A stretch of DNA of 64,000 nt from Gambelia wislizenii (GCA_030847615.1 JAUMIR010000004.1:229256501-229320500), one strand, 5' to 3'; positions 1 to 11,227 are shown, numbered from the stretch's first letter. The notes: generated from the letters alone by a model not told the origin. Numbers and translations are program-made.

Positions 1-478
1 ATGAATCAAGATGGTGGCCATAAATTAGCATGTTATATGTTGCCACTGCTGCACAGTATTATTTTTTAACTTTAAAGCACAGGTGCACAAGTATGACCTT
101 CTGCTTTAAAAAAACCACTATTCGAATGCCTCAGTGCAGCAAAAAAAGCACACAATCACTAATGTGAAAATCCAACAGGGCACTTCCAGGTTCTGCCATG
201 CCAGAAAGCCCACCCCTCGTGCACATCCAACCAATCCGATCTCCAGCTCCACCTTCTCCGAGAATGCGCAGCAAAGCGAATCAGTTGTCCTAATGAGCGC
301 TAATGCGCATTTCCTCACATTATTTTTTTTTTAATCAGGAAAAGCCACGAAGGCTTTTCCCATGTGGGAAATGAAGATTTTCTCCCCCATTCCTTCCAAA
401 TAAGGTGGGATTTCATTGGGACAAAAGGTGTTCTCCTCAAATTGTATGAGGAGTATTTTCACTATATACAGAAGTCTC
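1..478 (-). mobile_element. Harbinger-like non-autonomous element, family H2 (cut by window edge)
   Basis: Reverse-oriented copy of a family also found at 23443, 32678, 57320 and 62596. The shared core is an inverted CCAAT box (AACCAATC at about 228) beside a conserved GTGCACAT block, with a GCCAT motif nearby. The right end reads TTTTCACTATATACAG, matching the reverse complement of the family terminus seen at 57320. The left end lies outside the window. Short ORFs on both strands here are low-complexity translations and not genes. Confidence 0.55.
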
Positions 479-1264
479 CAGTATGTGTGACCAGATCTCT
501 GCTGTCACTACATGATGTATGAAGTTAACATACAAGAGCTTGTGCACATGCCAAGGTTGGAGATGGTATGGTGCTGAGGGGACTCCCCCCATCCCTAACA
601 ACTGTACATAGACATCTTCCTTGCAGGTTGTGTCACAGAGAACACAACAGTGAAGTTGCATTGAAGTAATGCTTTTAAAAATGCTGATCTTGCCTTCAGT
701 TTTATTGAGTTAACTGAGCCTATGTGCTTGTACAACTGTCATAGTGGGTGTCTACTGGACAACTTGACACCATTCATTACAAAAGACTACATTGCTCTTC
801 TACCATGCCTCCACAAGGATTATACTTGATACAAAGTCTTTCCCTTTTAACCATGCTTGAGTCTCTTTTGGGGTCTTGTTTTATTGGTACTGAACAACAG
901 TTTCACACAAACAACGCACATACACAGATTATAGTAGAACCATACGTAAGACACATATTCATTTCCTCATGTGTTTTCCTCCCAACATAGAAGTTCAATA
1001 AATCAAATCTTTGCAGGGAAAGATTAAGAGTAAGAGAGCACAGATCTCTAGGGTTAAAAGAAACTATTTGTTTCTCTGTGTATACATATCAATCTCTCAC
1101 TTGAGAGCAAAGCATCTAGTTGTGTGTAGCTCTGTTTACAGATTGATGGAGAGAAGCGGAATTCCAAGACAGTCAAAAGTTAAAAGCTCTTTAAAGGATG
1201 GTTACTTCCCTGCTGATTTCCATGAGTAATTATTTGTGCTTGCCCTTTAAAATGAAAATGTATG
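479..1264. other. Unassigned intergenic DNA
   Basis: I see no coding segment with plausible splice sites and no recognisable repeat family. The base composition is ordinary and AT-rich. Confidence 0.5.
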
Positions 1265-1558
1265 AATAGGGCCTTCTCAGTGGTTGCTCCAGGCAACCAC
1301 TGCAACCACTCCCTTCATCAGAATGCACCCCCTTGCCATTCTTCCACCAGCAGCCAAAGACTTTATTATTCCTGCAGGCTTTTGAGGACTGGAAGTGCTT
1401 TTAGGAGGGTGCTGTACTGTTTTTATTGTTTTAACTGTACAGTTCTGTTCTTTTAAACTGCTTTTTCATCGTTTCAAATTGTGTTTTAAATATTACTGGT
1501 AGTTTAATTGCATTTTAATGTTGATCTTCTGTATGTTTTATTGTATTGTATTTTAATT
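1265..1558 (+). mobile_element. L2/CR1-like LINE 3' fragment
   Basis: The start translates to RAFSVVAPG, the usual C-terminal block of L2-clade ORF2 proteins. It is followed by a T- and TTTTAAT-rich stretch typical of the 3' UTR of these elements. The diagnostic 3' repeat is missing, so this is an old truncated copy. Confidence 0.5.
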
Positions 1559-1645
1559 TGAGAGCCAACATGGTGTAGTGTTCTGAGCGTTGGGCTACCA
1601 CTTTGAACACCAGGGTTCAAATCTCTGCTTGGCCATGGAAACCTT
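1559..1645 (+). mobile_element. tRNA-derived SINE, head only
   Basis: ATGGTGTAGTGTTCTGAGCG resembles an A box and GGGTTCAAATC is a clear B box, followed by GGCCATGGAAACC. This matches the heads of the full copies at 13251 and 59176. The CORE and tail are absent. Confidence 0.6.
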
Positions 1646-2250
1646 AGGCTGTGAGTACTAAACTGAGTCCTTTCCAGCATCCTGATCTAACCTTCCATGA
1701 TTCCCCAGATGGTCATGCACCCTTCCCTAAGATGCAGTTTTTCAGTGGATTCCTGGAATTTGTATGGTCCTCCTCCCCACATTCTAAAAGACTGAAATGT
1801 CTCTGGAATGTGTCCCCTGAGAACCTCTCTGAAATCGAATCCAGCCCCCACCCTTGGTTCAAGCAGCATCGCTTGGATAAATCTTTGGCTTAAGATGATT
1901 TTCCCTGAAGAAGACAATGGGGCCGTTTACACGGCAAAAATATTCCTCAAAGAATTCGCCTAGAATTCTGTTAGTTCCCACGTCTTCCGCATCTGTATCG
2001 CCCTTTTCGGAAGGAGGGGGGCAAAAATACCCGTAAGTGGCGCACTTAATGACACCGCTGATTTTCCGCCTTTTTTTAAAAAGTGTCGCAAGTTTGCGCA
2101 TTATCGCATATGGGAACTATCCGACATTTTTATATTCGCGATGTTAAATGTAGGAGGTGTGTGCGGATTGTAAAGTGACGCAATCGAAAACCCGCCTACA
2201 CATCCGGCATCCCTCTTTTTGAAGCATCTGTAAACATCTTCCTTTTTCTT

Positions 2251-2466
2251 ATGGATTCACTACAGAGAACAAAGAAGGGGGGCAGGGGAATAGCTTGGAC
2301 TCATGCGGAAACAATTGATTTACTGGATCTTTGGGGGGAGGAAAAAGTACAGGAGCAGCTACGTCTATGTCATCGGAATATCGATGTGTTTGACAAAATC
2401 TCCGTTGACGCAGTGAGCTGTGTATTAACGGGGCCAGCATGCATGGCAGCTCCTTCTGTAGGTTGA
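2251..2466 (+). pseudogene. Myb/SANT-like (trihelix-type) DNA-binding protein of the Harbinger element, truncated
   Basis: The 71-codon ORF starts at ATG 2251. Residues 1-10 are basic and residues 11-50 contain the tryptophan- and acid-rich pattern of Myb/SANT-like domains: WTHAETIDLL, then DLWGEEKVQEQL, then HRNIDVFDKIS. In Harbinger transposons this second protein binds the transposon ends and helps import the transposase into the nucleus (family knowledge). From about residue 53 the sequence (VSCVLTGPACM) no longer fits and reads into the antisense of the transposase gene, which marks the internal deletion junction. Host MSANTD/ZSCAN20-type genes carry a similar domain, but placement between Harbinger TIRs favours the transposon gene. 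Confidence 0.6.
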
Positions 2467-2665
2467 ATGCGGTGATAATATTCCTCTTAAAATCGTTACG
2501 CAAAGCAAAGTACTGAGTGAAAGCGTTTTTTCCTTTGCGAGGTCTTCCCTTCCTAATAAGGGTTCTTCTTCGGTAGGAACGACACTTCTCAGAGAATGAA
2601 ACCATTGTGGAGAGTACTTTGATAGCCAAATACAAGCAGGAAATGATGGTAGCTAAAACCTCCAT
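2440..2665 (-). pseudogene. Probable Harbinger transposase, N-terminal remnant
   Basis: The minus-strand ORF begins at ATG 2665. It has a hydrophobic start, then a basic stretch (RRRTLIRKGRPRKGKNAF) followed by FTQYFALRNDF and FKRNIITAF. Harbinger transposases begin with a comparable arginine-rich segment before the helix-turn-helix and DDE catalytic core. No D, D or E catalytic block is present because the element is deleted right after this segment. The ORF runs on to 2249, but that part is only the antisense of the Myb-like gene and is not counted. The assignment rests on context more than on the short sequence. Confidence 0.45.
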
Positions 2666-3427
2666 GGTGGCAGTAATTTACTTTGGAAGATTGAAGACAA
2701 CAAAGGCCATAAAAGAAGAGTAGATGCCCAATCAGAAACCCAAGAGGGTGTAAAAGGTTGACCAATGAGTGTGCGGGTGGCGGGAATTCCGAAAGGAAGT
2801 ACGTGTACAACGAATGACGTACTACGTTGATTGACAGATAATATTGACAAAAGATGCGTAATATCGACATCGTGGGAATTAAAGTACTTCAATTGTAGAA
2901 ATTCGAAATTTTAAATAATACACATTATAATGACATGGGAACTACAACACGGATGTAAGTAGGAAGCGAAACTTTTCCATGGGAACTCCGCGGTGCAAAT
3001 TCGAAAGAGCGCTAATGCGATACTTTGCGCAAAAAAAATAGCCGTGGAACCGACCCCAATGCTGCTACAAAACAGGCTGTCCTACCCATTAGATGTGATT
3101 ACTTCAGATCATCAGTTGGCATCAGCAGAGTTGTAAAAGGGAAGGGACTTCTGTTAACACCAAATAAAATGGCAGTGTAAGGAGATTATCAGATGCATCA
3201 AAAATGGCATTATAGTGACGCCATGAGATCACAAAAGGGCTTCTTTATCAGATAACGTCGCACCCCAGCATTATGCAAGTGTTCTGCTGCCATTACAAGG
3301 GAGTTCTTTTTTATCGATGGGAAGAAGTAATGAATTGATCTCCCATAGCATTTGTGTTCCAGATTTCAGTGTGTGAGACAAAATACCCCATTCTGCTGGT
3401 GCAATTCCAGCATTAATGGGGAGTCCT

Positions 3428-4852
3428 TGACCTTCGCCTAAGCATTGACAGGGGTAGCGTGACCCTGTTGGTGCTACTGGATCTCTCAGTGGCTTTTGAC
3501 ACAATAGATTATGACATCCTCTTGGATCGCCTGAGAAGGCTAGGAATCGGAGGACTGCGCTGCCGTGGTTCTGTCCCTTCCTCTTCAGCAGATTCCCAAG
3601 GGTGATGCTTGGAGACAGTTGCTCTGTGAGGAAAGAGCTTAATTGTGGTGTCCCACAAGGTGCCATCCTGTCCCCAATGCTATTATTGAATATACATGAA
3701 GCCACTGAGAGAGATCATCCGGAGGCATGGGGTGGGGTGTTATCAGTACGCTGACGGCACCCAGATATATTTCTCCATGTCTCAGTCTTCAGCTCTGACT
3801 TCAGATGGTATCTCTTCTCTTAATGATTGTCTTAAGGCAGTAATGGACTGGATGAGGGAAAACAGATTGAAGTTGAACCCAGATAAAACGGAGGTACTCA
3901 CGGTGGCAGCCCCAAACCAAGGCATTGGGATACAATCTCCAGTCCTGGATGGGGTCACACTCTCCTCCAAGGACTGTGTTCGCAGTCTGGGGGTGCTCCT
4001 GGATCCGTTGCTCCAGATGATGAATCAGTAAATGCGACAGTCAGGAGTGCCTGTTATCAGCTTTGGCTGATACGCCAGCTGCGCCCTTTCCTGGAAGTCA
4101 GGGATCTTGAGACCATGGTACATGCTCTGGTAACTGCTCATCTTGATTTCTGTAATGCACTCTACATGGGGCTACCCTCGTGCTTGGTCCAGAAACTTCA
4201 ACTAGTACAGAATATGGCAGCCAGACTGGTCTCGGGTATATCTAGAAGAGACCATATAACACCAATCTTAAGATCACTTCACTGGCTGCCCATTAGTTTC
4301 CGGGCCCAGTACAAGGTGTTGGTTATCACCTTTAAAGCCCTAAATGGTTTGGGTCAAACCTATCTTCAGGACCACCTCCTTCCATATAATCCTCCCCATG
4401 CACTCAGGTCCTCTGGGAGGAATTTGTTACAACCTTTAAAAACCAGGGTTTCTTCAACCTCCTGGAGGAGTTTTTCAGCTGTCGCTCCCAGATTATGGAA
4501 TGGCCTGCCGGATGAGATTCGTCATATTACCACCTTAAATAGCTTTTAAAAAACTCTTAAGATGGATCTCTTCCAGCAGGCCTTTCCTGAATAGATACCC
4601 GGCTATCAAAAAAGGAAATCTAGCATGTCCCAATCTCACCACGTCCATTGTCCATTGCTCATCTTTATTCTTTATTTTTCTTTATTTTTGCATTTTAAAG
4701 TATGTTTTAATTCCTAAATTATTTAATTGTATTTTAAGGGGGGTGGGACTGAGGGTTTGGATGTATGTTTTAATTGTTGTAAGCCGCCCCGATTGCTTTT
4801 CATAGAAGGGCGGGATATAAATAAATATTATTATTATTATTATTATTATTAT
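3428..4852 (+). mobile_element. L2-clade LINE, 3' part (reverse transcriptase and C-terminus), broken
   Basis: The copy starts within the reverse-transcriptase palm, just before a damaged LDLSVAFDTID motif, and continues through a YADGTQIYFS block. The catalytic YADD box is mutated to YADG. The C-terminal blocks HLDFCNALYMGLP and FSAVAPRLWNGLPDEIR follow, in several frames with frameshifts near 3540-3700 and 4030. The 3' end has the family's GCCGCCCCGATTG and GGGCGGGATATAAATAAAT blocks and a simple ATT repeat tail. It is dead and 5' truncated, inserted into the H1 MITE, and related to the fuller copy at 29765. Confidence 0.85.
4828..4852 (+). repeat. (ATT)n microsatellite, tail of the L2 copy
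   Basis: About eight ATT units directly follow the L2 3' terminal block. The same tail closes the second L2 at 32548. Confidence 0.85.
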
Positions 4853-5218
4853 CCCACCAGAACACTATTGGGTGCAAATGGGAAAACTAGGTACCGTATG
4901 GTCTTTTTATGAACTTCCCCGTCTTGCTTGCAAGTTTCTGAATGTGTATCTGTGCTTTTCTGAATGTTTTCTTTTTAAAAATTTGTATTTGGGGACTTTT
5001 TAGCATGCTCGCATCTTCTTGCGAGACGCGCTGAAATCATCTTAATGGAAAAACATGGAAATAAGTGGTGCGAGCGCTCATATTGCCAGATTCTTGGGGT
5101 GATTCTGTATTGTTATCACAGTGGCGTGCAAAAACGTGTGTCACTGTGCTGGAACACAAACACTGTAAAATATAGTGCCATAATAACATTTTTAGGCACT
5201 CGTCAGATAATCACCTAA

Positions 5219-6812
5219 TACTATATATACATGTCTATTCAGTAGTAAATTTTGCTGTGGGGAAAACTTACTCCCAGGTAGGTGTGTATAGGATTTTAAC
5301 CAGATAATTGCTTGCAAAAATCTCAACAACTGCTCTTAGTTTTTAATCCTGGTCTTATTGCTCCTCACAAAGCAAATGCCATTGCTAGGATGGGAGAAGT
5401 CTGAAACCTACTTTTTCAAAATCTTTCTTTTAGATGTGTTAGACAACTGTGAAAACATAAAGGAAAATGTGAGCCACATGTCTGCCTTCTTAACTCCAAA
5501 TATGGGCATCTCTAATGAGGCTGCAGCTTCTCACAGCTTTCCTAAGACGCAACAGAGTGAAAAGTGAACAGACTCTGGCCAATTTTCAAACAGCTACAAA
5601 AAACACGAGAAATGCAAATAGAGCTGATTCTGATGTGGCGTAAAGTGTTGTGTCTCTGTGCAAAATCTTTGTAGAATTTTCCAGAAAGCAAGCAACTACT
5701 ACTATGTTTCCCTAGCTTGAATGATTTCTTCTTCCCACTACAGACCTCTGCAACACAGTCCACTGCAGTCTGGAAAGGGCACTCTGACCCTCCAGGGTGA
5801 CTTTTCAGGGGCCACAAAAGGGAAACAAAGAGAAGAGAAAGATGGGTTTTACAAGAAACCTTCCACTGCCACTACAACCCTTTGTGAATTAGCAAGACTC
5901 AAGTCAAGTATCAGTATGATCACCATGCAGTTGATAAAGGCCAAAATGCACAGTTGCATTAGTGTCCATCCTCTAGTTCAGTTCCCATCTGCCTCTCCTT
6001 GCCCCCACCCCCCACATTAATCATCCACACCATGGAAACTATGCAGGGAGGGTGTCAGCCTTCCAGATCAAGTTTTGAAGTTGAACAGGAGGCTAAGAGA
6101 GGAATTGTACCCTCCCCTGGTTCCACTGGCGGTAGAGGCTCCATCAGCAGAACGACGGCGCTGGATCTTGCACATAAGAGCTCGCATTTATATATTTCAG
6201 GTATCATGAGACCAGCCCTTTATGGCAGGTCTGCATCTTCCTGCTGTTGATGACGATGGTGTTGAGCTATAGTGGGTTGCTTAAAGCCATTTAGTGGACA
6301 TGTGGCTTTAGGGACTGAATTTTATGGAATTACTTGATTAACTTTACATTTTCAGGCACTGCGCTTCCATGTACATGTATAAAACAAACTTATTTTGTTT
6401 GAATGTTTTTCATAATTTATTCTTTCCACCAATTTAGCCATTGCATGTAGCTAACAATGCAAATAAATCATGGATATTTATTTATTTGTAATTTATACAA
6501 AAACTGTTATACACCACGCAAGATGGATAAGAGTAATTTAAGCCAATCATAAAATGTAATTAAAAATATACTCATATCATACAAAAAATGCTTGCCTAAA
6601 CTATGCAAATATTTTTTTTTTAAGGGCCAAATCAATCTCCTGGAGCACAGAATTCTACAAATTAGCTGCAGATGCTGAGAAGGTCTTTTCCTTTGTCTCT
6701 GTCTACTGTGACTCCACCATAGTCAGAACACAGAAGATGGCCTCACATATTAGGGTACAAGGAGGCTGGCATGAGAAGGAGGTGGTACTTAAGGTGTTCT
6801 TGGCTTAAGCTA
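5219..6812. other. Unassigned intergenic DNA
   Basis: No exon-like ORF and no complete repeat found. A TTTATTTATTTG block near 6478 may be the reversed tail of an old SINE. Confidence 0.45.
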
Positions 6813-6816
6813 CTTA

Positions 6817-7124
6817 GGCTTATCACATGAGGAAGTAAAGCAGCAGTGCAGCCAGAATGTTTCACCTTCCATACTGCCTTACCGCATGATGTCAGCGTGC
6901 TTCAGCCGTTCTTCTGTTCCAATCCCATGGGAGACAGTTGTAAACCCAAGTCTTTTTTCTAACAGATTTTTCCAGTTAGAAAAAAGACTCGTGTTTACCA
7001 CTGTCTCCCAAGGGAGCAGAATGGGAGAATAGCTGAAGAATGTCAACACCATGTGGTAAGATAGAATGGGAGGTGAAACATTCCAGCTGCACTGCCACTT
7101 TACTTCCTCATGAGATAAGTCTCT
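6817..7124. mobile_element. Foldback MITE (long inverted repeat)
   Basis: Almost the whole 308 bp is one imperfect hairpin. The left arm runs from GGCTTATCACATGAGGAAG and the right arm, on the minus strand, from GACTTATCTCATGAGGAAG. The arms pair through GCAGTGCAGC, TCACCTTCCAT and TTACCGCATG up to a centre at AACAGATTTTTCCAGTT (about 6961). A second member lies at 12680. Confidence 0.7.
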
Positions 7125-7639
7125 ATGAAGGTCATCACCAACATTTTGAATTCAGCCCAGAGACATGTTAGCCACTGCAGTCCTTTCAGCATCCTATAAA
7201 TGAGCATTCTCTAGCATTTAGCAATATTTCAGGTGATTTTAACTACAGAAAATTTAAAAGAAATTAAAACAATAGCAGCAATAAAAGTTATAAAGGAACA
7301 TAGCTGAACAGCAATAGACTGTAACTTATCAGATGAATGTTAGAGATGTCAGAACACTAGGGCAGGCTTCTTGCATTTATTTTGGATTGCCCACCTATTA
7401 AAAATTTTTGGAAATAATTGTTGGACATAATTGTTTGAAATGACAGAACAGCACTGTACTATTGACCCTAAAACAATTTTTCTGAGATATTTAAATAACA
7501 AATTGACTTGAAGTACATTCAAGGTTTACATAATAAATTTGGCAAAATGTTTTAAAGGAATGTTTAAATGAATTGCTAACCAGTCAGTAAATGGCTGGTT
7601 ATACTTCTATCACATTTTGATATTCAATGTTAGGCTGGC
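7125..7639. other. Unassigned intergenic DNA
   Basis: AT-rich sequence with no recognisable gene or repeat. Confidence 0.45.
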
Positions 7640-7888
7640 CACTGTGTGTGTATGTGCCTTCAAATTGCCAGTTGACTTATGGTGACCCCATGAATTTCAT
7701 AGGGTTTCCTTAGGCAAAGAAAACTCAGAGGTGGTTTTAACCAGTTCCTTCCTCTGAAATATAGCCTACAGCACCTGGTGCTCATTGGCAGTCTCCCCTT
7801 CAAGTACTAACCAGGGCTGACCCTGTTTAGTTTCCAAAATCAGAAAGGATCTTATTCCTTTAGGGTATTTGGTCCTGGGGGTGGGGAT
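7640..7888 (-). mobile_element. 5S-rRNA-derived SINE
   Basis: On the minus strand, positions about 7852-7760 resemble the 3' two-thirds of 5S rRNA: CTAAACAGGGTCAGCCCTGG, GTTAGTACTTG and AGCACCAGGTGCTGTAGGC are the internal promoter and 3' stem region. The body follows, then a 3' part like CATAAGTCAACTGGC and AAGGCACATACACACAC. This makes it a SINE3-type element transcribed from a type 1 Pol III promoter. A second copy is split at 57170-58450. Confidence 0.7.
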
Positions 7889-8293
7889 TAAGCCAATGTA
7901 CTATATAATTATGATGATGCTTGGGGACCAATTCCATACAATCTGACAAAATATCTGAATAATACTGCTACCAATAGGATCACAATAGCACAATTACAAA
8001 AAGTCATACTACCTGAATGTGCTACATTATCCAATGATACCTCACTGATTCCTACATTGGACAGAATCTGAATCACAGATGTTCCAAAATGCTAGCCAAT
8101 GACATCTGGTAGACTATGAAATCAAGGATAATTATATTTGCATAGCTGACACATTTGTATTCTGTCCTTCTTCCAAGATCAAGGCAATGACAGATAGGAG
8201 TCACTTAAACAACCCTACAAAGTAGGTTAGGCAGGTCACATTAACTGAACCCAAGTTTTTCTTTTCTAATCACAACATTCTGTCCAGCACACT
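7889..8293. other. Unassigned intergenic DNA
   Basis: No supported feature. It ends at the hairpin beginning at 8294. Confidence 0.45.
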
Positions 8294-8404
8294 GATCTGT
8301 GTTCTTCACTGAGACTATAAGAGAAATATTGATCCTCTTAAAAGACTACATGTCTTTTAAGAGGATCAATATTTCTCTTATGCTCAGAGTGAAGAACACA
8401 GATC
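8294..8404. repeat. Near-perfect 53-bp inverted repeat with 5-nt loop
   Basis: The arms 8294-8346 and 8352-8404 are reverse complements at 47 of 53 positions, and all mismatches sit in one 6-bp block (GAGACT against CTGAGC). The loop is TACAT. No terminal repeats or target duplication mark it as a transposon. A similar fragment of the same sequence (AGTCTTTTAAGAGG) recurs at 8422. Confidence 0.9.
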
Positions 8405-10590
8405 TTGAACACAGAAAATGTGAGTCTTTTAAGAGGGAATAGAAGGCTATTTTCCAGAAAATGTGAAGAAGCTTTCAGAATTCTGCTGTGCTGGTTTTGT
8501 AATTAAATAAAGACTACAATAAGTGGAAAAAGTGAACTTGATGAATGAACAAAAGGCAAATCAACTTTAAAGTCCACTTTGAATGTCTAAATCCACAGCT
8601 GAGTTCACAGAGGAAATCATTCTGCAAATTTGTCACCCAATATTTATCATACATAATGAATGACTACATTATGTGTATTTGTGAGGCACTACTTGTAATG
8701 TCAATGGAAAATTTGTACTTCGGCGCAACAGTGCTATTGACAGCTACACCAACGCAATTTTTCTTTGTCTGCTGGAATGTTTGCAAATGATTTACGCTAG
8801 AACATACAGTATATATGTGGAATTTTAAATGCATGGATTTTCCTGGAAATATCTTTACACAAAAGCTTGCAAAAATATGTATCCAGCTCTAAGGATCTTC
8901 CTTTTAAAAATGTGACATACTCTCCCCTACTTTGGGAACACAAGGTCATACTACTCTGCACCTATTTAAATGACCACCCCTGGATATTTAATAGATATGA
9001 AAAAAATGTGCAGGGGCTATGTTATGGGGCTGATAATGTTATGTCACTTTCCCCCTCCATTTTACTATATAAAAAGATTTGTAGTCAGTTTCATCTTTCT
9101 TTGTAGAGCTTAATGGACAAACACCACACCCAAAATGTATCCAAAATACAGCCTTATTTGCTGCAACTTCCCCCCAAAAGCCATAACACTGATTCTTGTT
9201 AAAAAAGTTCATTCCCCCCAGCCCAGGGGTTGTCCTGCCTTTTTTATTTTACATGTCAATAAAAATGTCATTCACCAAATGACAATTTTGTTATCATGTT
9301 TTATTTACACTTGCCAAAAAAAAAAAAAACCCACCAAATTCCTGGGCACTCTGAGGTTGTCTGATTTTATCTGTGCATAATTCAAAGGAACAAGGGACAG
9401 GAAAGATGCTTCTTCCACCAGCAAATGCACATGCATAGTTTTACCAAACACCTTGACAAAATAGAGAAAAGCACTTCAAAAAAGGGAATTGCAAATAATC
9501 CCAGAACTAAATGATGGTCACTAAAATGGAACACCAATGACAAATTTTAAAAAACTAATGGGGAAAAAAAACCAAGCCCAGCCCTTGCTTCTTACATTTT
9601 TACCCTGCCATTGTTTTGTAGACACATACCCACACGTGTTCGTCTATATTAAAGTGCAGTGTGGAACTGACCCCCAAAAGACTACAATGCCAGTTATTTA
9701 CAGGTCTGAAATATTTAAGTGCCTTTTAATATAATTTATTGCTACTGAAGTTTGCGGCAAATTGACACAAAAGGAGAGCATGTTCTGTCTTTATTAACAG
9801 ATATATCTATTTTAAAACTATATGTCTAAAAGAAATGTCTAGATCCTCAGCTGGGCAATATCTTTATTGGGAGATATTTTTTATTAGTCTTAATAGGGTA
9901 TTGCCCAACATATTTTGAATCAAACTGTGGATTTTGAATTTCTGCTGCTTCTCATGGATCTGCATGGCCATCTTTGTGTGACTATCTTTGTGTGTGTGTT
10001 TATTTTAATGTGCTTTTAAGAAATTTCTGTTTTCTGTTAACTGTCATGCAAAATCTGTGGGAAGACTGCCATCTTGTGTTACAGATGCATCAAAACAACA
10101 TTATCTTAGGTAGTTGTGAATCTGTGATGTGTCTTGTCCATGAGGGAACCTGGCCCTATCCAGAAGCATAAGTCCTAAATGTAGCTGGAGAGTAACCGCA
10201 ACCAGCAAACTCACCATCACATCTGCATTGAGTGTCACTTTATTTACAAACATACACAACCATTAACAGAATTGTGGTATTGACAGAAAGAAGAAACAGC
10301 ACCAAATCCCCCCCCCCCCGCCTCAGGACATCCAATAGTTTTATGTAGCTCAGGAATGGGAAACATATGGTCCACCAGATATTGTTGAACTGCAACACAC
10401 AAATATATCACACAGAGACACAGAAAGAGAGAGGGGGGTGAGCTCATGGCAGCCCTAATCAGATGCTTTAGGACAGAGATCACTAGCGTTCCTGTTTTAA
10501 CTATAACCAAGTTACTTTTCTGAAATAATGTTATTATTAACCAAAATTCCCAATTGCAAAGTAAAGATCAATACCAAAGAGAATGATTAT
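8405..10590. other. Unassigned intergenic DNA with a MITE fragment
   Basis: Several plus-strand ORFs of 65-81 codons occur here but have no splice context or recognisable motif. Around 10340-10400, CAGGAATGGGAAACATATGG followed by CCAGATATTGTTGAACTGCA is a decayed fragment of a common hAT-like MITE. Confidence 0.45.
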
Positions 10591-10613
10591 TTGTTGTTGT
10601 TGTTGTTGTTGTT
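10591..10613 (+). repeat. (TTG)n microsatellite
   Basis: About 7.5 TTG units. Read on the minus strand this is an ACA repeat, like the tails of the SINEs in this window, but no SINE body adjoins it. Confidence 0.9.
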
Positions 10614-10697
10614 AAATGTACCTGGACTGTATTTCTCATCTATCATCTTGCTCAAATCTTTCTGTTAAGTATTAAGAAAGGAGAATAGCATCACTAA

Positions 10698-11227
10698 GGA
10701 GGTTATCAGAAGTGGACAATGTGGCACCAGAATAACATCAGCGGAATGCAAAAGGACGCCAACCTCACACAACGATGTCCTTTTGCGTTCCGCTGTTGTT
10801 ATTCTGGTGCTTCTTTTTATTGACAGGGCAGAACTGTAACTGGATCACCCATCCTGTTTTGGTGCCAGCATTATCAGCATCTGAAATCTCATGCCATTTT
10901 TGACTCGTGATTCCAGCGTTAATGGGAGGTCCTGCCAGAACATGTCTAGGTGGGATCACAAGGACAAGGTAGGCTACCCTCTTTTTTGTACCCTCCCTGG
11001 GTTACATGTAATTTTTTTTTAGTGTGTTTATGTGCTTGTGTAAATTTGTGTGTGTGTATTTTTATTTTTATTTTTGAATTTCCCGTCCTTGCATCTTCTC
11101 ACGAGAACTGGCAGGATTTCAGTCCAGGAAGTGAACGGAGGTCTGTTAGAGTTATTGTGCCAGGACAGGGATGGGACTGGAGACTGTGGGACAAGAACGC
11201 TTTTTGTGTTCCTGTCTGATAATCTCC
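10698..11227 (+). mobile_element. Harbinger-like MITE, family H1 (530 bp, complete)
   Basis: It is flanked by TAA on both sides (10695-10697 and 11228-11230). The left end is GGAGGTTATCAGA and the right end on the minus strand is GGAGATTATCAGAC. The body is shared with the copies at 3181, 13620, 19557, 20530 and 26803, including TTTTTGAATTTCCCG and AGGATTTCAGTC blocks. There is a strong hairpin at the left end. Confidence 0.8.
10724..10810. repeat. Subterminal hairpin of the H1 MITE
   Basis: About 35-bp arms with two mismatches (GCACCAGAATAACATCAGC pairing with GCTGTTGTTATTCTGGTGC) around a loop containing ACACAACGATG. Confidence 0.9.

Larger units (their letters stand above)
1919..3057. mobile_element. 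Harbinger-type DNA transposon, internally deleted, with both gene remnants
   Basis: The left end starts GGGGCCGTTTACACGGC and the right end is its imperfect reverse complement (GGGGTCGGTTCCACGGC on the minus strand). Both ends are flanked by AAT (1916-1918 and 3058-3060), a 3-bp target duplication as expected for the PIF/Harbinger superfamily. Inside, two ORFs converge: a Myb/SANT-like protein on the plus strand and the basic start of a probable transposase on the minus strand. Known Harbinger elements carry exactly such a pair. The middle, which should hold the catalytic DDE domain, is deleted near 2430-2470, so the copy cannot be autonomous. Superfamily assignment is inference from TIR, target duplication and gene pair. 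Confidence 0.65.
3181..5215 (+). mobile_element. Harbinger-like MITE, family H1, split by an L2 insertion
   Basis: The left end GGAGATTATCAGATGC is preceded by TAA (3178-3180). The right end, read on the minus strand, is GGTGATTATCTGACG and is followed by TAA (5216-5218). The body matches the copy at 10698 up to an ATTAATGGGGAGTCC block, then L2 sequence intrudes, and the MITE resumes at CCACCAGAACACT at about 4853. Confidence 0.7.

Noticed and set aside
118..334. Overlapping 66-codon ORFs on both strands
   Set aside because: They are mirror frames within an H2 transposable element with no domain or splice context.
7760..7852. 5S rRNA similarity as a genuine 5S gene
   Set aside because: Only part of 5S is present, with many substitutions, and it is fused to a SINE body and tail.
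8545..9734. Run of plus-strand ORFs of 65-81 codons
   Set aside because: No shared frame, no splice-site logic, AT-rich chance composition and no recognisable motif.
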